Shown here: one piece after another, positions 1 through 10,502 of the stretch
How the letters are laid out: the number at the start of each line of letters is the position of its first letter
How positions within the stretch are numbered: position 1 is the first letter of the stretch
Source: Dipteris shenzhenensis
Taxonomy: Eukaryota; Polypodiophyta; Polypodiopsida; Gleicheniales
Assembly (NCBI GenBank): GCA_047967505.1
Contig: CM106538.1
Length of the DNA stretch: 64,000 nucleotides
Reading direction: 5' to 3' (one strand)
Notes under the pieces: generated by a model
Told to the model about the DNA's origin: nothing
Database searches by the model: none
What the model saw: only the letters and a program-made list of their open reading frames with translations
Position numbers and translations under genes: made by a program

Positions 1-1257
1 CCTCTGTCATCAAAGCGTAGTTGACCAAGTGTTCATGCACCCTTCTTTGCTCCTCTAATCTCTTGGACTGGCAGTGTTCGGATGGTTAATGGCTGGAGGT
101 TCTCTATCGTCCAAAGGCTACTTTACCCACTTCGGGAATGGCCATTGCCATTGTGGTTCTGCAGGCTGTTCTTCCTCTTCTTTATCTTGAATCCTCCCAA
201 GCACCGTTGGGGGAGTTCGGTCTGCTGTTGGTGGTTGTACTGGATGGATATCCTAGTCCTGGTTGTCTAGGAAGGAAGCATCCTCCTCCAATTGATGTGG
301 CTATTTTGAAAAGACCACATCGTGACTTACTATTACCTTCTTGGTAACAGGATTATAGAGACGGTAACCCTTCGCCTCTTCACCGTAGCCCAATAAAATA
401 CACTTTTGGCTCTTCGATTCCCATTTGGTCCTATTAGCATCAGGGACATGCACAAAAAAATCACATCCAAAAACTCTGAAATGTGCAGCAGAAGGTTTCT
501 TACTAGAAAAGGCTTATAGTGGAGTCATCCTATTCATAGCCTTCGTGTAGCTACAATTCAGAATGTAAAATACCGTGTTACATGCTTCAGCCCAGAAAGA
601 CTTTGGCAAATCTTTCCCTTCCATCATACTCCTGCCCATTTTGCAGATGACGTGCATCTTGTGCTCTGCTACTCCATTTTGCTGTGATGTATGTGGCAGG
701 GGTTTCTGCCTCTTGATCCCGTGACTTTTGTAGTAACTTTCGAATTCACTTGATGTGAACTCACCACCTCTATCTGATCTCAACTTCTTCACCTTCCTCC
801 CTATTTCTTTCTCGACCATTATATGCCATTCTTTGAACTTACTAAAAGCCTCATCTTTAGTCTTCAGGAAGTATATCCATATCCTTCTACTGTAGTCGTC
901 GATCAACATCATGAAGTAGTAGGAACTACCCAAAGCTTCTGTCTCCATCTTTCTGCAAAGGTCCATGTGAACGAGCTCTAGAGGAGCCTTTGCCCTACTG
1001 GCCTCTTTAGGAAAGGGCTGCCGATGCTGCTTGCCCATCATGCAATCTTTAGATACATCGGGCAGATCTGTAATTTTTGGTAGGTCTACAATCATTCCAC
1101 TTTTATGCATCTCCTTTAAAGAACTAAGGTTGAGATGACCAAACCTCTCATGCCATAGCTTAGTGTTGCTCACATTGGCTCGAGCACAGAAAGCTAAGAG
1201 TTTGTAGATGTTGTTGTGCTGTGTACCTTTACCAATGACCTTCCCTTGAAGATCCAA
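1..1257 (-). pseudogene. CopA integrase region (broken)
   Basis: This is the copia integrase. The GAG-pre-integrase motif LWHERFGHLN lies near 1150-1170. The first Cys of the usual CxxCxxGKQ zinc motif is replaced (SKDCMMGKQ). The catalytic core follows, with HMDLC, IDDYSRRIWIY, LRSDRGGEF and QQNGVAEHK, so the D,D,E residues are all still present. Homology continues below 514 (FRVFGCDFFVHVP, KCILLGYGEEAKGYRLY) to the window edge. Breaks are a TAG at 1258-1260, which separates it from gag-protease, and a TAA at 514-516. The protein would have joined element cDNA to host DNA; it is not functional as it stands. Confidence 0.88.
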
Positions 1258-1260
1258 AAT

Positions 1261-2290
1261 CTATGCACCATTCTTATCGAAGTGAACTTTGAGGTCCCAA
1301 TCCGTGATCGCAGAAATGGACAACAAGTTCCTCTTGATATCTGGCACATAAAGAACATCGGACAACTGTTTTACAACTCCATTTGACTTGAGAGCAATCA
1401 TATCTTTTCCTTTTTCTGGACATTTTGCATCATTGCCGACTGCTACCAGGATGTCATTCCCTATAGGATGTAGAGAGGTATATGAATCCTTTCGACTTGT
1501 CATGTGGCGCGATGCACCACTGTCAATAATCCAACGTTCATCTCCAGGTACATGAATTGCCTCCGTGCAATTCTCCTCAATTGCTACAAATAGCTCTACT
1601 GGTACTGCCTGTGCGCTGTTGTTGGACTCTTTCTTTACTCCCTTCTTCTCATCTGCAATCTTCTTCCAGCACTCATTCTGCGCTTGCCCTACCTTCTTGC
1701 AATAGAAGCACTTGATCTTCTTCTTTCTCTTTTTATCATCAGAAGAATATGGGTTACCAGAGTCCTTACCCTTACCTTTCTTTGATCCAGCCGAGAAAGC
1801 CGAATCTTCTCCAGTCCTCATCTTTTGACACATTTCCTCCTCCAGAAGCATCGTGTTGAAATCCTCAAAGTTGAGGGGTGTATTTCTATTCTGTGTATTC
1901 AGTGCCGTAACAAGACCATCGTACTTTGGTGGGAGAATCCGTATGCACCTTCGTACTAGATTCTCACTGGTTATGGTGATGCTAATCACAGTCATCTGAT
2001 TGCGCAGATTCTTCACCTTGGTCATGAACTTCTCTGCCGTTTTAGACTTAAACAGTTTCTTGTTCATGAGTTGAGTCTCCAGATTCTGAATCCGCGTGTG
2101 ATTCGTGGTCTCGTACTGATTTTTCAAGACCGTCCATGCCTCCTCTGTTGTGGTGACATGTTGAATTAACGCCATGACAGAATCACTGACACTGCAGACA
2201 ATAGGACACAATGCACCTGCATTTCTTGTTGTCCACGTGAGAATCTGATTTGTAGTTGGTACTATCTATTGTCTTGCATTAGCTAAATTA
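1261..2290 (-). pseudogene. CopA gag and start of protease (broken)
   Basis: The open stretch of 316 residues carries a gag capsid-like region (EEAWTVLKNQYETTNHTRIQNLE), then a zinc knuckle at about residues 168-181 reading CFYCKKVGQAQNEC. The knuckle His is Gln here, so CCHC has become CCQC. A retropepsin motif WIIDSGASRHMTS follows with the catalytic Asp near residue 230. Homology extends upstream of the first Met to about 2290 with a TAG in between, so the Met at 2211 is not the true start. The true N-terminus is lost at the junction with the gypsy fragment. Confidence 0.85.
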
Positions 2291-2317
2291 GGTCTCGCAA
2301 CCGGCTTCACGTCCACC

Positions 2318-3490
2318 CTAGTAGCAGTATCCCAAAGCTTGTATGCGCTCTCCCAACTTAACACGAGACATGTGATCGGCAATGTAGTGTTGGGCACCTT
2401 TGCGAACCACTATTTTGAAGTTGAATTCTTGAAGCAAGAGGAGCCATCTAATTATTCTTCCTATTGTACACAGACGGTTCATAAGATAAAGCAATGCTTG
2501 ATGGTCAGTGTAGAAGACAAAATCATTTTCTAGTAGATAATGTCGAAATTTCTTAACACTATACACAATTGCTAGGGCTTCTGTCTTTGTGGTGGTATAG
2601 TTGATCTTTGCATCATTGAGTTGTCAATTGGCAAAGTAGAATGGGTAGTCTTTCTTATGCTCACCAAGTTGACAAAGCACACTCCCAATTGCATACTTGG
2701 ATCCATTAGTATGAACATGAAAATCAATATCCCAATTGGGAGATATAAGGATGGGAGTTGTGATTAGGTGCCACTTTAAAAGCTCAAAGGCTTGGTCACA
2801 CTCCATAAGAATTCCATAAATAATTTGTAAAGTGGTCTGGCTATCATGGCATACCATAATATAAATATTCTATAGTAGTCGGCATGTCCCATAAAAACCT
2901 GTACACCTTTGGAATTTGTAGGAGGAGGCAATTCCATGATGTTTTTTATTTTGTCCATGTCAGTACTAATCGCATGTTGAGAAATGATGTGTCCCAAAAC
3001 AACTCCGTGGGTGACCATCACATGGAGGAGGTTGAAGAACTATGTTAGTCATCCAAGAACACCTGTAAAATCTTATTTAGAAATGACTTGAAAGCTATGA
3101 ACAGGACTCATTGGAATGGGGCAGGGGCATAACAAAGGTTGAATGGCACGACTCTATATGCAAAAATACCCCATTTTGTAGCAAATGCTATTTTTAATTG
3201 GTATTTAGGAGCAATTTGCACTTGGTCATAGCAACTGAAGCCATCCAAGAAGCTATATATTTTAAAACCTGCCACCTTTTCCAACACTATTTTTGTTAAA
3301 GGTCGGGGATAGTGATCCCTATTTGTGGCGGCATTCACATTGTTTAAGTTTATGCATATTTTGAGCTTCTTATTGCATTTAGGCATAATGAAGATGGGTT
3401 AAAGCCAATCAGTGTGCTCTATCTCATAGATGAATTTGGCATCTAGGAGTTTTTCCACCTCGTCACATAAACCATGGTGCCATACTTAGG
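2318..3490 (-). pseudogene. GypA reverse transcriptase and RNase H (broken)
   Basis: Reverse transcriptase pieces in order on the minus strand: EVEKLLDAKFIYEIEHTDW (about 3400-3480), KKLKICINLNNVNAATNRDHYP and YSFLDGFSCYDQVQIAP (3108-3386), FLDD for the YxDD active site followed at once by a stop (about 3045), then GHIISQHAISTDMDKIKNI and GVQVFMGHADYYR. RNase H follows with FYTDHQALLYLMNR and the terminal ADHMSR (2318-2566). This is the Ty3/gypsy order. It is split into at least four reading blocks by stops and frameshifts. Confidence 0.85.
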
Positions 3491-3499
3491 ATTTGTGCA

Positions 3500-4300
3500 A
3501 TAAAGTCCACATACCTTAGAGTGGGCACCTTCCCTTATAGGTATCGTGTGTACTGCCACGTCTGGTAAAATTCTTTCATCTCTTTGTATGACCATGTTAG
3601 GCAGTCACAGTATTCCATTAGGAGTGCTTTGAGTTTGGTTTCATCTTCCTGTCGAAGCTGTTTCCCAATGAAAACTAGTTTTTCTTCCTCCCCTTCAAGG
3701 GCGAGGTTTATTGTGCATGCTTTTGCTAAACCCTCATAGACTGGTCACTGGAGTTTCTCCAATGCGGTTGGTTTCTTGAACTTCAAATTCTCTTAGTGGT
3801 CTTGGCATTGCTATGGGGACACTACCACTTGTGTAATTTGGCACTTCTCAAAGATCAGCCTCTGATGGTGTTGAACTAGCTTGACATGTGCCATGTGTAC
3901 TGGGTGGCATAGTTTCATTAACCAATTTGTTAGGCTCTTTTTGACTTTCTTTTTCTGAAGGCTGTTTATCGAGCTTCATCCGCACATGTGGCTTATACTT
4001 CCAAAACTTCTTACGTTGGGAACTGTGGGGTAACGTATGCTCTAGGCACAAATTGTAGGCCGTGAGGTACTTTGCATCGGGGCATGGGTCTATGATTAAT
4101 GATATTGTTACCCTCCATGTCGAGTTCAATATCCCCATCAACGTCATCGCGACGATGGTGTTCGGCCATGTTGTGACATGGAGGAGTCAAAGGGATTTCT
4201 TGAATTTCAGGGGGGGGAATTGGGGTAGAGGACTATTGGAGGCGGTGGTTGTAGCGGAGTTATATGTGGATTTGGAAAGCGTTGGAGTCAGAGGCATTGG
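3500..4300 (-). pseudogene. GypA region upstream of RT (decayed)
   Basis: On the minus strand this continues directly upstream of the reverse transcriptase, so it should be the protease-RT linker and end of gag-protease. The longest open stretch (3848-4147, 99 residues) is rich in Lys, Glu and Ser and shows no retropepsin DSG motif or zinc knuckle. The assignment rests on position only. Confidence 0.35.
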
Positions 4301-4770
4301 CTAGAGTGTAGCTACATGCAGATTGGGGAGAGTTACAAAGGGTGTCTCTTTTGCAAGTGCAGGTGTTGTAGTTGTGTTAGGAGGGTTAGCGGTGTTAGTA
4401 TTGTAGGAACCGTCATGTTAATAATGTGCCTAGGATTGTCCCACACGTGTAAGGAAATGTGCCGGTGCAAATGGATTGTCAATCAGAGGTCATGACATAT
4501 AGATATGAGCGAATTAGTGCAAAATGAGGCCCACACGAGGGTGCAAATTAGCGAGTGCTAGGGATGCCAAAATGGGGTGAAATGGGTTATAAAAATGCCT
4601 CATAATGTGATGTTTCCGTGTGTGAAATTGTGGTTCAAACACGGTCCAATTTGGATCTCAAACGGATGAGTTACGAGGGGTTAAAGAATAGGGAAAATGG
4701 ATCTTTTTTTGGCAGGGGGGTCTTGGTCTTAAGGTTTGGTATGAATGGACTTTAAGTCTAATTGAGAGGT
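4301..4770. other. No gene seen
   Basis: About 470 bp with no open frame longer than about 80 codons and no motif that I recognise. It may be the 5' part of GypA or older repeat DNA. Confidence 0.4.
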
Positions 4771-4930
4771 AGTATCTAACCTAGCTCAGTTGACCTAATT
4801 GGCTTAGTTAATCTAACTAAACTAATTGTCTAGTTAGATGTCTAACAATTAGTATCTGACCTAGCTCAGTTGACCTAATTGGCCTAGTTAATCTAACTAA
4901 ACTAATTGTCTAGTTAGATGTCTAACAATT
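4771..4930. repeat. 80-bp tandem duplication, two copies
   Basis: Copy 1 is 4771-4850 and copy 2 is 4851-4930. The unit starts AGTATCTRACCTAGCTCAG and ends TCTAACAATT. I see only two differences (TAAC/TGAC and GGCTT/GGCCT). A third copy starts (AGTCTAAC) but breaks down into CTAAC-rich sequence. Confidence 0.9.
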
Positions 4931-5140
4931 AGTCTAACCTAACCTAACTAGGGTTCAAACTGATTATAGTGAGCTAAACTAACCACAATTAGTTGAATCA
5001 AACTAACTTAACTATCCAGTTAGTCTAAGTATCAGTTAAACTAACCTAACTATAACTAACTAACCTAGAGTTAACCTAACTAACTTAGGTTAAATCTAGC
5101 CTAGCCTAGGTTAAAACTAACCTAAATAGGGTTAGGTTAG
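4931..5140. repeat. CTAAC/CTAACCTAA-rich degenerate simple sequence
   Basis: Repeated CTAACC, CTAACT and TTAGGTTA words without a fixed period, continuing the composition of the 80-bp repeat. It is too irregular to be an interstitial telomere array of TTTAGGG. Confidence 0.6.
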
Positions 5141-5149
5141 CTTTGTTTT

Positions 5150-5580
5150 TTTGTGTGGAGGTGGCGGACAGCGGTGACAGAGGCATTGGAGGGGGTGTTT
5201 GTTGTGAACGGGGGGAGGGGAGTGTGGAGTGGAGGGGAAGGAGGAGATGGAGGATGAGAGGGAGGAGAGGGAGGATGATAAGAGGGAGGGCGGAGTAGGA
5301 GGAGGCGGGGTTGGCAGAGGAGGAGGAGGCGAGGAGGAGTTGCAGCATTAGTCAGAGGAGGCATCATTGGCGAGGCGTGGTTGGCAGAGGAGGCCTTAAT
5401 AGGAGGCGTTGCAGGCAAGGCATGGCTGGCGGAGGAGGCCTTGATAGGAGGCAGGGGTGGCGAGGCGAGGCTGGTAGCTCTATGCGAGCTGCCACTGGCG
5501 ACATTACCTTGCAATAAGCAAGGGATTAGGCCCTTATTAAGGACTAAATCCCTTAGTTATTAGGTAGGGGCTAAAGCCCC
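5150..5580. repeat. GGAGG/GGCGG-rich low-complexity stretch
   Basis: Purine-rich imperfect repeats such as GGCAGAGGAGG and GGAGGC. The long open frames on both strands follow from biased composition, and their predicted products are Pro/Ser/Leu-rich on the minus strand. I see no domain. Confidence 0.6.
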
Positions 5581-5628
5581 TTAGGAGTAGACTAGGAAGA
5601 GGAGCGGACGGCTAGGGGGAGAAGGGGG

Positions 5629-5629
<1 letters not shown>

Positions 5630-5680
<51 letters not shown>

Positions 5681-5691
5681 AAGAGAGAGAA

Positions 5692-5739
<48 letters not shown>
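5630..5739. repeat. (GA)n microsatellite
   Basis: Two long GA runs (about 5633-5672 and about 5693-5738) separated by GGGGGGGGAAGAGAGAGAAAGT. The array ends in a poly-G run, as at other GA arrays in this window. Confidence 0.95.
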
Positions 5740-6116
5740 GGGGGGGGGGGGGGACGAGGGGGGGGGGGGGAAAGGGGGGGGTGGAATGGAGGGGGGAGAG
5801 GCGGGGTGGGGGGTGGAGAGGGGGGGAAGGGGGGGGAAATGAAGGGGGAAGGGGGGGGGTTGGGTGGGAATGGAGGGGGTGGGGGTGGGGGTGTGGAATG
5901 GAGGGGGGGCAGGGGGGGTGGAATGGAGGGGGGGGGGGAGATGGAAGGTTGGTGGAGAGGGCGGTGGTGGGGGTGGGGGTAGGGATGGAGGGGGGTGGGG
6001 GTGGAGGGGGTGGTGGAGAGGGGGGTGGAGGGGGTGGGGGTGGGAGGGGAGGGGTGGTGGAGGGGGTGGAGAGGGAGGGGTGGGGGGGGAGGGGGGGGGA
6101 GGGGGAGGGGGGGGAT
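5740..6116 (+). repeat. G-rich tract, strong quadruplex potential on plus strand
   Basis: About 375 bp made almost only of G runs of 3 to 13 separated by A, T, GA or TGG. Many G3+N1-7 blocks satisfy the usual quadruplex rule, for example around 5870-5905 and 5985-6050. Minus-strand open frames here are Pro-rich artefacts of composition. Base calls in such runs are often unreliable. Confidence 0.9.
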
Positions 6117-6119
6117 GAA

Positions 6120-7115
6120 GGAAACTTGACGGACATAGAACTTTGACGAAAATCCAAAAGGAGGAAGAGATGGTCACCTAAACGCTCTCCAAGTCTTTCT
6201 CGATGTAACGGGATTGTTGAGGGCGAATCGGGTGGATGGCTAGGTTATTGTTGCAAGAAGGGCTCAAAATAACTCACCTTATGACGATGGGAGTAGGATG
6301 GTAATCGATGGAGAGGGAGGAGTGTCTTGCGTAGGGCTCGGAATGGGGAAGAGGATGGAGGAAGATGTGAAAGAAGGAGAATAAGGGGGTGGAGTGGGTT
6401 TTTATAGGAAATGGGTGTAGGTTTAGGGTTAAACCCTAAACACTTCTTGAGCCGTAACTTTTCATGGTTAGCTCAGATCGCTCTTCTGTAAAAAGTTGAA
6501 ATGATCGAAATTGCAAGCTCTATGCATTCATGTCTCATACCTAGCCTGATTTTTTTATCAAGTGGCTTCTTTTTAAGAAATAAAGAAAATTTCTTAAGGT
6601 AGTAACCCAAGGTTGATGCTTGGGGTTGATATGTTTGGCTAAAGTTGGAAAAAATTTTACTCTCCTTGCCCTTGAGTGTTATGTTCGTGAAAGTTGGTAG
6701 TAGTTTGTTTGTTTTTACATATACCTGTGTATGTTTACCCATTACTTGACATGCTAGTCTCCCTGACAGCACCACCAAATGTTGGCTCTTTCCCACCGCT
6801 TCTGCAAGAAGAGAAAGGTATTCTCAATATGCAAGTTCCGAGGCTTTTTGCTACAGATATATCGGTGTGTTGTTGTTTGTAGTATAATTGTAGCTTAGGA
6901 CCTTGAGTTGTATTTTGGTGAGAGACATAGGCTTAAGTGTGGTAAGCAAACATAGTGCATGCATGTGTGAAAGGAACGTGCATCATCATGGTTGAGGTAA
7001 TGAAGCTTTTGCCTTCATTGGGGGTTGAAGGCTTTAGGAGGAGTTTAAGGCGTAGAGGGAGGTTCATGATTTGGAGAGAGGTTTCGGAGCTTAGAAGAGG
7101 TTCAAGGGTTAGAAG
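6120..7115. other. No gene recognised; left flank of CopB
   Basis: About 1 kb of unassigned DNA. It holds a telomere-like palindrome at 6421-6441 and short open frames with no domain. It was contiguous with 14261 onward before CopB inserted: the duplicated AGAAG is at 7111-7115 and 14261-14265. Confidence 0.5.
6421..6441. repeat. Palindrome of telomere-like motif
   Basis: Two 10-base arms, GTTTAGGGTT and AACCCTAAAC, are perfect reverse complements around a single A. The arms contain one plant telomere unit TTTAGGG in each direction. Confidence 0.85.
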
Positions 7116-7372
7116 TGACAAACAATGAAGAGGGGAGAGGAGAAGAGTGGAGATGAGGAGAGAGGGCACAGCTAGAGAGCACACCACAAATGACTAACTC
7201 TACACTAGATTTAGTTGAAAAAATAGAATATATACAAACCCTTTTAGGGTTAGGGTTAGGGGATCTAACCCTTTCCTTTATAGCACTCTATAAGGTTAGT
7301 GCTATGCACATATGATCACGTGATGGTGCTATGCACACATGATCACATGATGTTAAGCGTGAACTCTCAACA
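7116..7372 (-). repeat. CopB 3' LTR
   Basis: 257 bp, TG...CA. It contains telomere-like TTTAGGGTTAGGG (7243-7271), in which GGGTTAG and CTAACCC can pair as a hairpin. It also has an internal 26-27-bp tandem duplication of the GTGCTATGCACA...GATG block (about 7300-7352). Confidence 0.95.
7272..7285 (-). promoter_or_regulatory. Possible TATA box in CopB LTR
   Basis: The minus strand reads GCTATAAAGGAAAG here. The same word is in the 5' LTR (about 14160-14173) and in the CopD LTR. Its place in the middle of the LTR fits a U3 promoter of a copia element. The call is from motif and position only. Confidence 0.35.
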
Positions 7373-7383
7373 CCTTCCCTCAA
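7373..7383 (-). other. CopB polypurine tract
   Basis: The minus strand reads TTGAGGGAAGG directly against the 3' LTR. This is the normal place and composition of the plus-strand DNA primer. Confidence 0.85.
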
Positions 7384-7489
7384 GATCAACATCATGAAGT
7401 AGGCCTTCCCTCAAGATGATGATTCTGGGGAATCAAAGAAGGACTGAGCATTACATTCCATCACACCCCTTTAATGGGAATGTCCTTTC

Positions 7490-8250
7490 TCTGCGTCAAA
7501 CCAAGAGCTGGTCAGGATTTCTCGAATAGCTCTTTACCGAGTGGTTTGGTAAAGATGTCTGCAACATTTTCTTTGCTATCACAATGGTGCAGTGTGATGT
7601 CACCAAGTAACACTCTTTCTCTGATGAAGTGCTCTCTGACATCAATGTGCTCTGTCCTGGAGTGATATACTGGATTTTTGGCCAATGCTTGAGCCGATTG
7701 ATTATCACAGTATATTGTTGTTGGCTTTGACTCATCAAAGTAATCTATTTCTAACAATAGTCTTCTGAGCCATATAGCCTCACATGCATCTGTAGTGAGT
7801 GCTCTATATTTTTCTTCAGTGGAAGACAAAGAAACAGTTGGCTATTTGTTTGACAACCATGATATAGCAACTTGACCAAGGAAAAATGCATATCCCTGTC
7901 TTGATCTCCTGGTCTCATGATCTTCGGCATAGTCACTGTCACAGTATCCATGCAACTATGGATGACTTTCTCTGTATTCTAGACTCTTGTATCCCAAACT
8001 GTCTTGTATCTCTGATGTATCTCAAGACTATTTTGGCTGCATTCTAGTGAGACTGTTTTGGATGTGCCATAAACTGTGCTAGTGAGCTTATTGCATAACA
8101 AATATCTAGCCGTGTGATTGTCAGATATATAAGAGATCCGATGAGCTGCCTATAGTATCTATCATTGACTGTAGGCTTTTCTGAATCTTTAGTAAGTTTC
8201 AAACTTTGTTCCATGGGAGTGGCTGCAATCTTGCAATCTGCCATATGAAA
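7490..8250 (-). pseudogene. CopB RNase H and end of RT (broken)
   Basis: RNase H motifs on the minus strand: STEEKYRAL (usually TEAEY), YCDNQSAQALAKNP, HSRTEHIDVREHFIRE and the C-terminal VADIFTKPLGKELF (7512-7829). The RT tail AATPMEQSLKLTKD, IGSLIYLTITRLDICYAIS lies at 8044-8244. Frames change between 7830 and 8044. The RNase H would degrade RNA in the RNA-DNA hybrid during cDNA synthesis. Confidence 0.88.
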
Positions 8251-9060
8251 CTTCTTTAGGAGACTGTCAACATACTTGAGCTCTCATGAATGTGCTATCT
8301 GAATCTCTCTAGAACTCAATTCCAAGACAATAGTGTATAAGTCCAAGATCTTTCATGTCAAACTCTGCAGATAAGTCTTGTTTCAATTTTTTGATGAAGC
8401 TATCCTTGCTTCTTGTCACAATCAGATCATCTATGTACAAAAGTGCAATAGTAATGTCTTCCCCTTGAAGTTTGTATGATATGCATTGGACTTCATGTAT
8501 CCTAGATCAGCAAAATACTTGTCAATCAACTTCTGGGTGCTTGTTTTAAGCTGTACAGACTTTTCTTGAGATGGCAAACCTTATTCTCCTTTCGTGATTC
8601 AACATAACCTGTTGGTTGTTGCATGTAGACTTCCTCGTCTAGATAACCATTGAGAAATGCATTCTTGACATCGAGCTGATACACATTCCATTTGCTGAGT
8701 GTTGTTAGTGATATCAAGAACCGTATGGAATCCATCTTTGCTATTGGAGCATGTCTCATCATAGTTATGACCATATTGTTGTGCAAATCCTTTTGCAACT
8801 AGTCTGGCTTTGTATCTCTGAATGTTGCCATTTCGATTGTACTTCACTTTGTATACCCATTTATTTGCTATGGCCTTCTTTCCTGGTGGAAGGTTGCATA
8901 ATTCCCAAGTGTTATTTTTATACAAAGCATCCATTTCTTCATTCATAGCAGTTTGCCATTTTGGCTTGTCTACTGCATCTTCAAAGTACACTGGCTCTTC
9001 TGTAGCCATGATGGTAGTCATAAGAGCATAGTTGGTGTTTTCCACCTGAATTGCTTTGCC
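8251..9060 (-). pseudogene. CopB reverse transcriptase (broken)
   Basis: Copia reverse transcriptase. The N-terminal block TWELCNLPPGKKAIANKWVYK and RYKARLVAKGFAQQYG is at 8599-9045. NVYQLDVKNAFLNGYLDEEVYMQQP and the KSLYSLKQAPRS block are at 8526-8700. The catalytic motif is YIDD near 8420. There are frame changes between these blocks. Spacing and motifs match the RT of CopD, CopE and CopF. Confidence 0.88.
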
Positions 9061-9131
9061 TTTTTAAGCATATGTAAATTTGCTAGAGGTCTGCTTTCCC
9101 TGGTAGATTGTCTGAGCTGCTATGGCTCTAC

Positions 9132-10109
9132 TTAGGGTGTTGCTGGCAATTCTTGCTCTTCTTCATCAACCTGTTCTATAGATGACTGTGAAGTTGATGC
9201 TTCTATCTCCTGTATAGGTGAGGTTTTCCATTCTGATTCCTCATCAAAGATTACATCTCTGGAGATAATGACTTTGCGGTTGATGGGATCATACAATTTG
9301 TATGCTTTGCTTTCTTCACTGTAGCCAACCATGATGCATTTGCGTGACTTCGCATCCAATTTCCTGCGATGATCATCATGTATGTGGGCATATGCTATGC
9401 AACCAAATATGCGGAGATGCCCAATGTGTGGCTTATGTCCACTGAATGCTTCAGAAGGAGTCATACCGTGTATCGGTTTGGTAGGAAGTCGATTAAGCAA
9501 GTAGTTTGCTGTAGCTATTGCTTTTTCCCAATACTGATTTGGAAGATGCTTTTCACTAAGCATTGCTCTAGCAGTGTTTGCTAAAGTCCCATTCTTCCTT
9601 TTAGCTCTTGCATTCTACTGAGGAGTATTTGCACAGGTGAATTGTCTTCGAATGCCGTGATTTTTGCAAAAGTTTATGAATGCTAAAGACATGTATTCAC
9701 CTCCTCTGTCTGATCTCATGACCCTAATCTTTCTTCCTGTCTGGTTTTCTACCATGGCTTTGAATTCTTGAAATCTAGAAAACACTTCAGATTTCTCTTT
9801 CAAAAAGTAGACCCAACAATATCTGCTGTAGTCATCAATGAAAGTCAAGTAATAAAGTGAACCATTGATGCTGCGGGCCTAGGCATAACTCCATACATCT
9901 GTATGTATCAAATCAAGAATACCTCATGCATGAGAGGTACTTCTGACAAAGTTGGTTCGCTTTTGTTTGCCGAAGCAGCATGCTTCACAAACCTTTCCAA
10001 AAAACTGTAGCTTCAGAATCCCAATTGCCATATTCTGATTCCTGAGATCTAACAAGTACTTGAAGTTGACATGACCATATCTCTTGTGCCATTTTATAGA
10101 TAGTGGCAT
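9132..10109 (-). pseudogene. CopB integrase (broken, catalytic Glu changed)
   Basis: GAG-pre-integrase and zinc region HKRYGHVNFKYLLDLRNQNM...VCEACCFGKQKRTNF (9924-10109), core [15 protein letters not shown] and [12 protein letters not shown] (9615-9848), and C-terminal part LPNQYWEKAIATANYLLNRLP, FGCIAYAHIHDD (9132-9563). The usual TPQQNG..AERKN motif reads TPQ, stop, NARAKRKN: the second Gln is TAG at 9615-9617 and the catalytic Glu is Lys. CopD has the same pair of lesions. Confidence 0.9.
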
Positions 10110-10502
10110 CTATTGCAGTTGAGCTGACATGGCATGCTTATCTGGTACTGTAGCTAGCATTCTGTATAAGTGTCCTTCCTTGATAGCTTTTGCTACTAGC
10201 TGACATCTTTTGGATTTCTCTCTGATGGTGCATTCATCACCGTCGAAGATGACTTTGTAATTGTGTTCCGTCATTTGACCTATTGACAAAAGGTTCTTGC
10301 TGAGCTTCGGAACATAGAGCACATCTTTGACCAATCCTTTAGTACCAGTAAAATTGTTCATAGGGATAATACCTGTCCCTTGAACTAGATTCGGTGTATT
10401 ATCTGCTGTGTAGATGACATTTTTCTGACCTTCTAATGGCTTCATTTCTATGAACCATTCCTGATGATTTGTCATACGAGATGATGCACCGCTGTCGATG
10501 TA
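10110..10502 (-). pseudogene. CopB protease (retropepsin-like)
   Basis: YIDSGASSRMTNHQEWF, with the catalytic Asp and SGAS intact, begins just after a TAG at about 10503-10505. DVLYVPKLSKNLLSIGQMTE and the link to the integrase follow. It should cleave the gag-pol polyprotein. The stop before the motif disconnects it from gag. Confidence 0.8.

Larger units (their letters stand above)
1..2300 (-). mobile_element. CopA: Ty1/copia retrotransposon fragment
   Basis: This is a copia gag-protease-integrase segment read on the minus strand. It runs off the left edge of the window, so reverse transcriptase, RNase H and the 3' LTR are not visible. The gag end stops near 2290, where gypsy RNase H sequence begins, so the 5' part of gag, the leader and the 5' LTR are missing. 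The order gag, zinc knuckle, protease, integrase is the copia order. No LTR or target duplication can be seen. Confidence 0.9.
2300..4300 (-). mobile_element. GypA: Ty3/gypsy fragment
   Basis: Minus-strand gypsy pol. RNase H lies at 2318-2640, reverse transcriptase at about 2650-3490, and the linker between protease and reverse transcriptase at about 3500-4300. It is joined directly to CopA at about 2300. No integrase, LTR or primer site is recognisable. Several frames and many stops are needed to follow it, so it is old. Confidence 0.82.

Noticed and set aside
5581-6177. 198-codon Pro-rich open frame on the minus strand
   Set aside because: It is the complement of GA and poly-G simple sequence. 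Frames overlap on both strands and there is no domain.
7243-7271. Interstitial telomere array
   Set aside because: Only two or three units, and they recur at the same place in each LTR, so they are part of the LTR.
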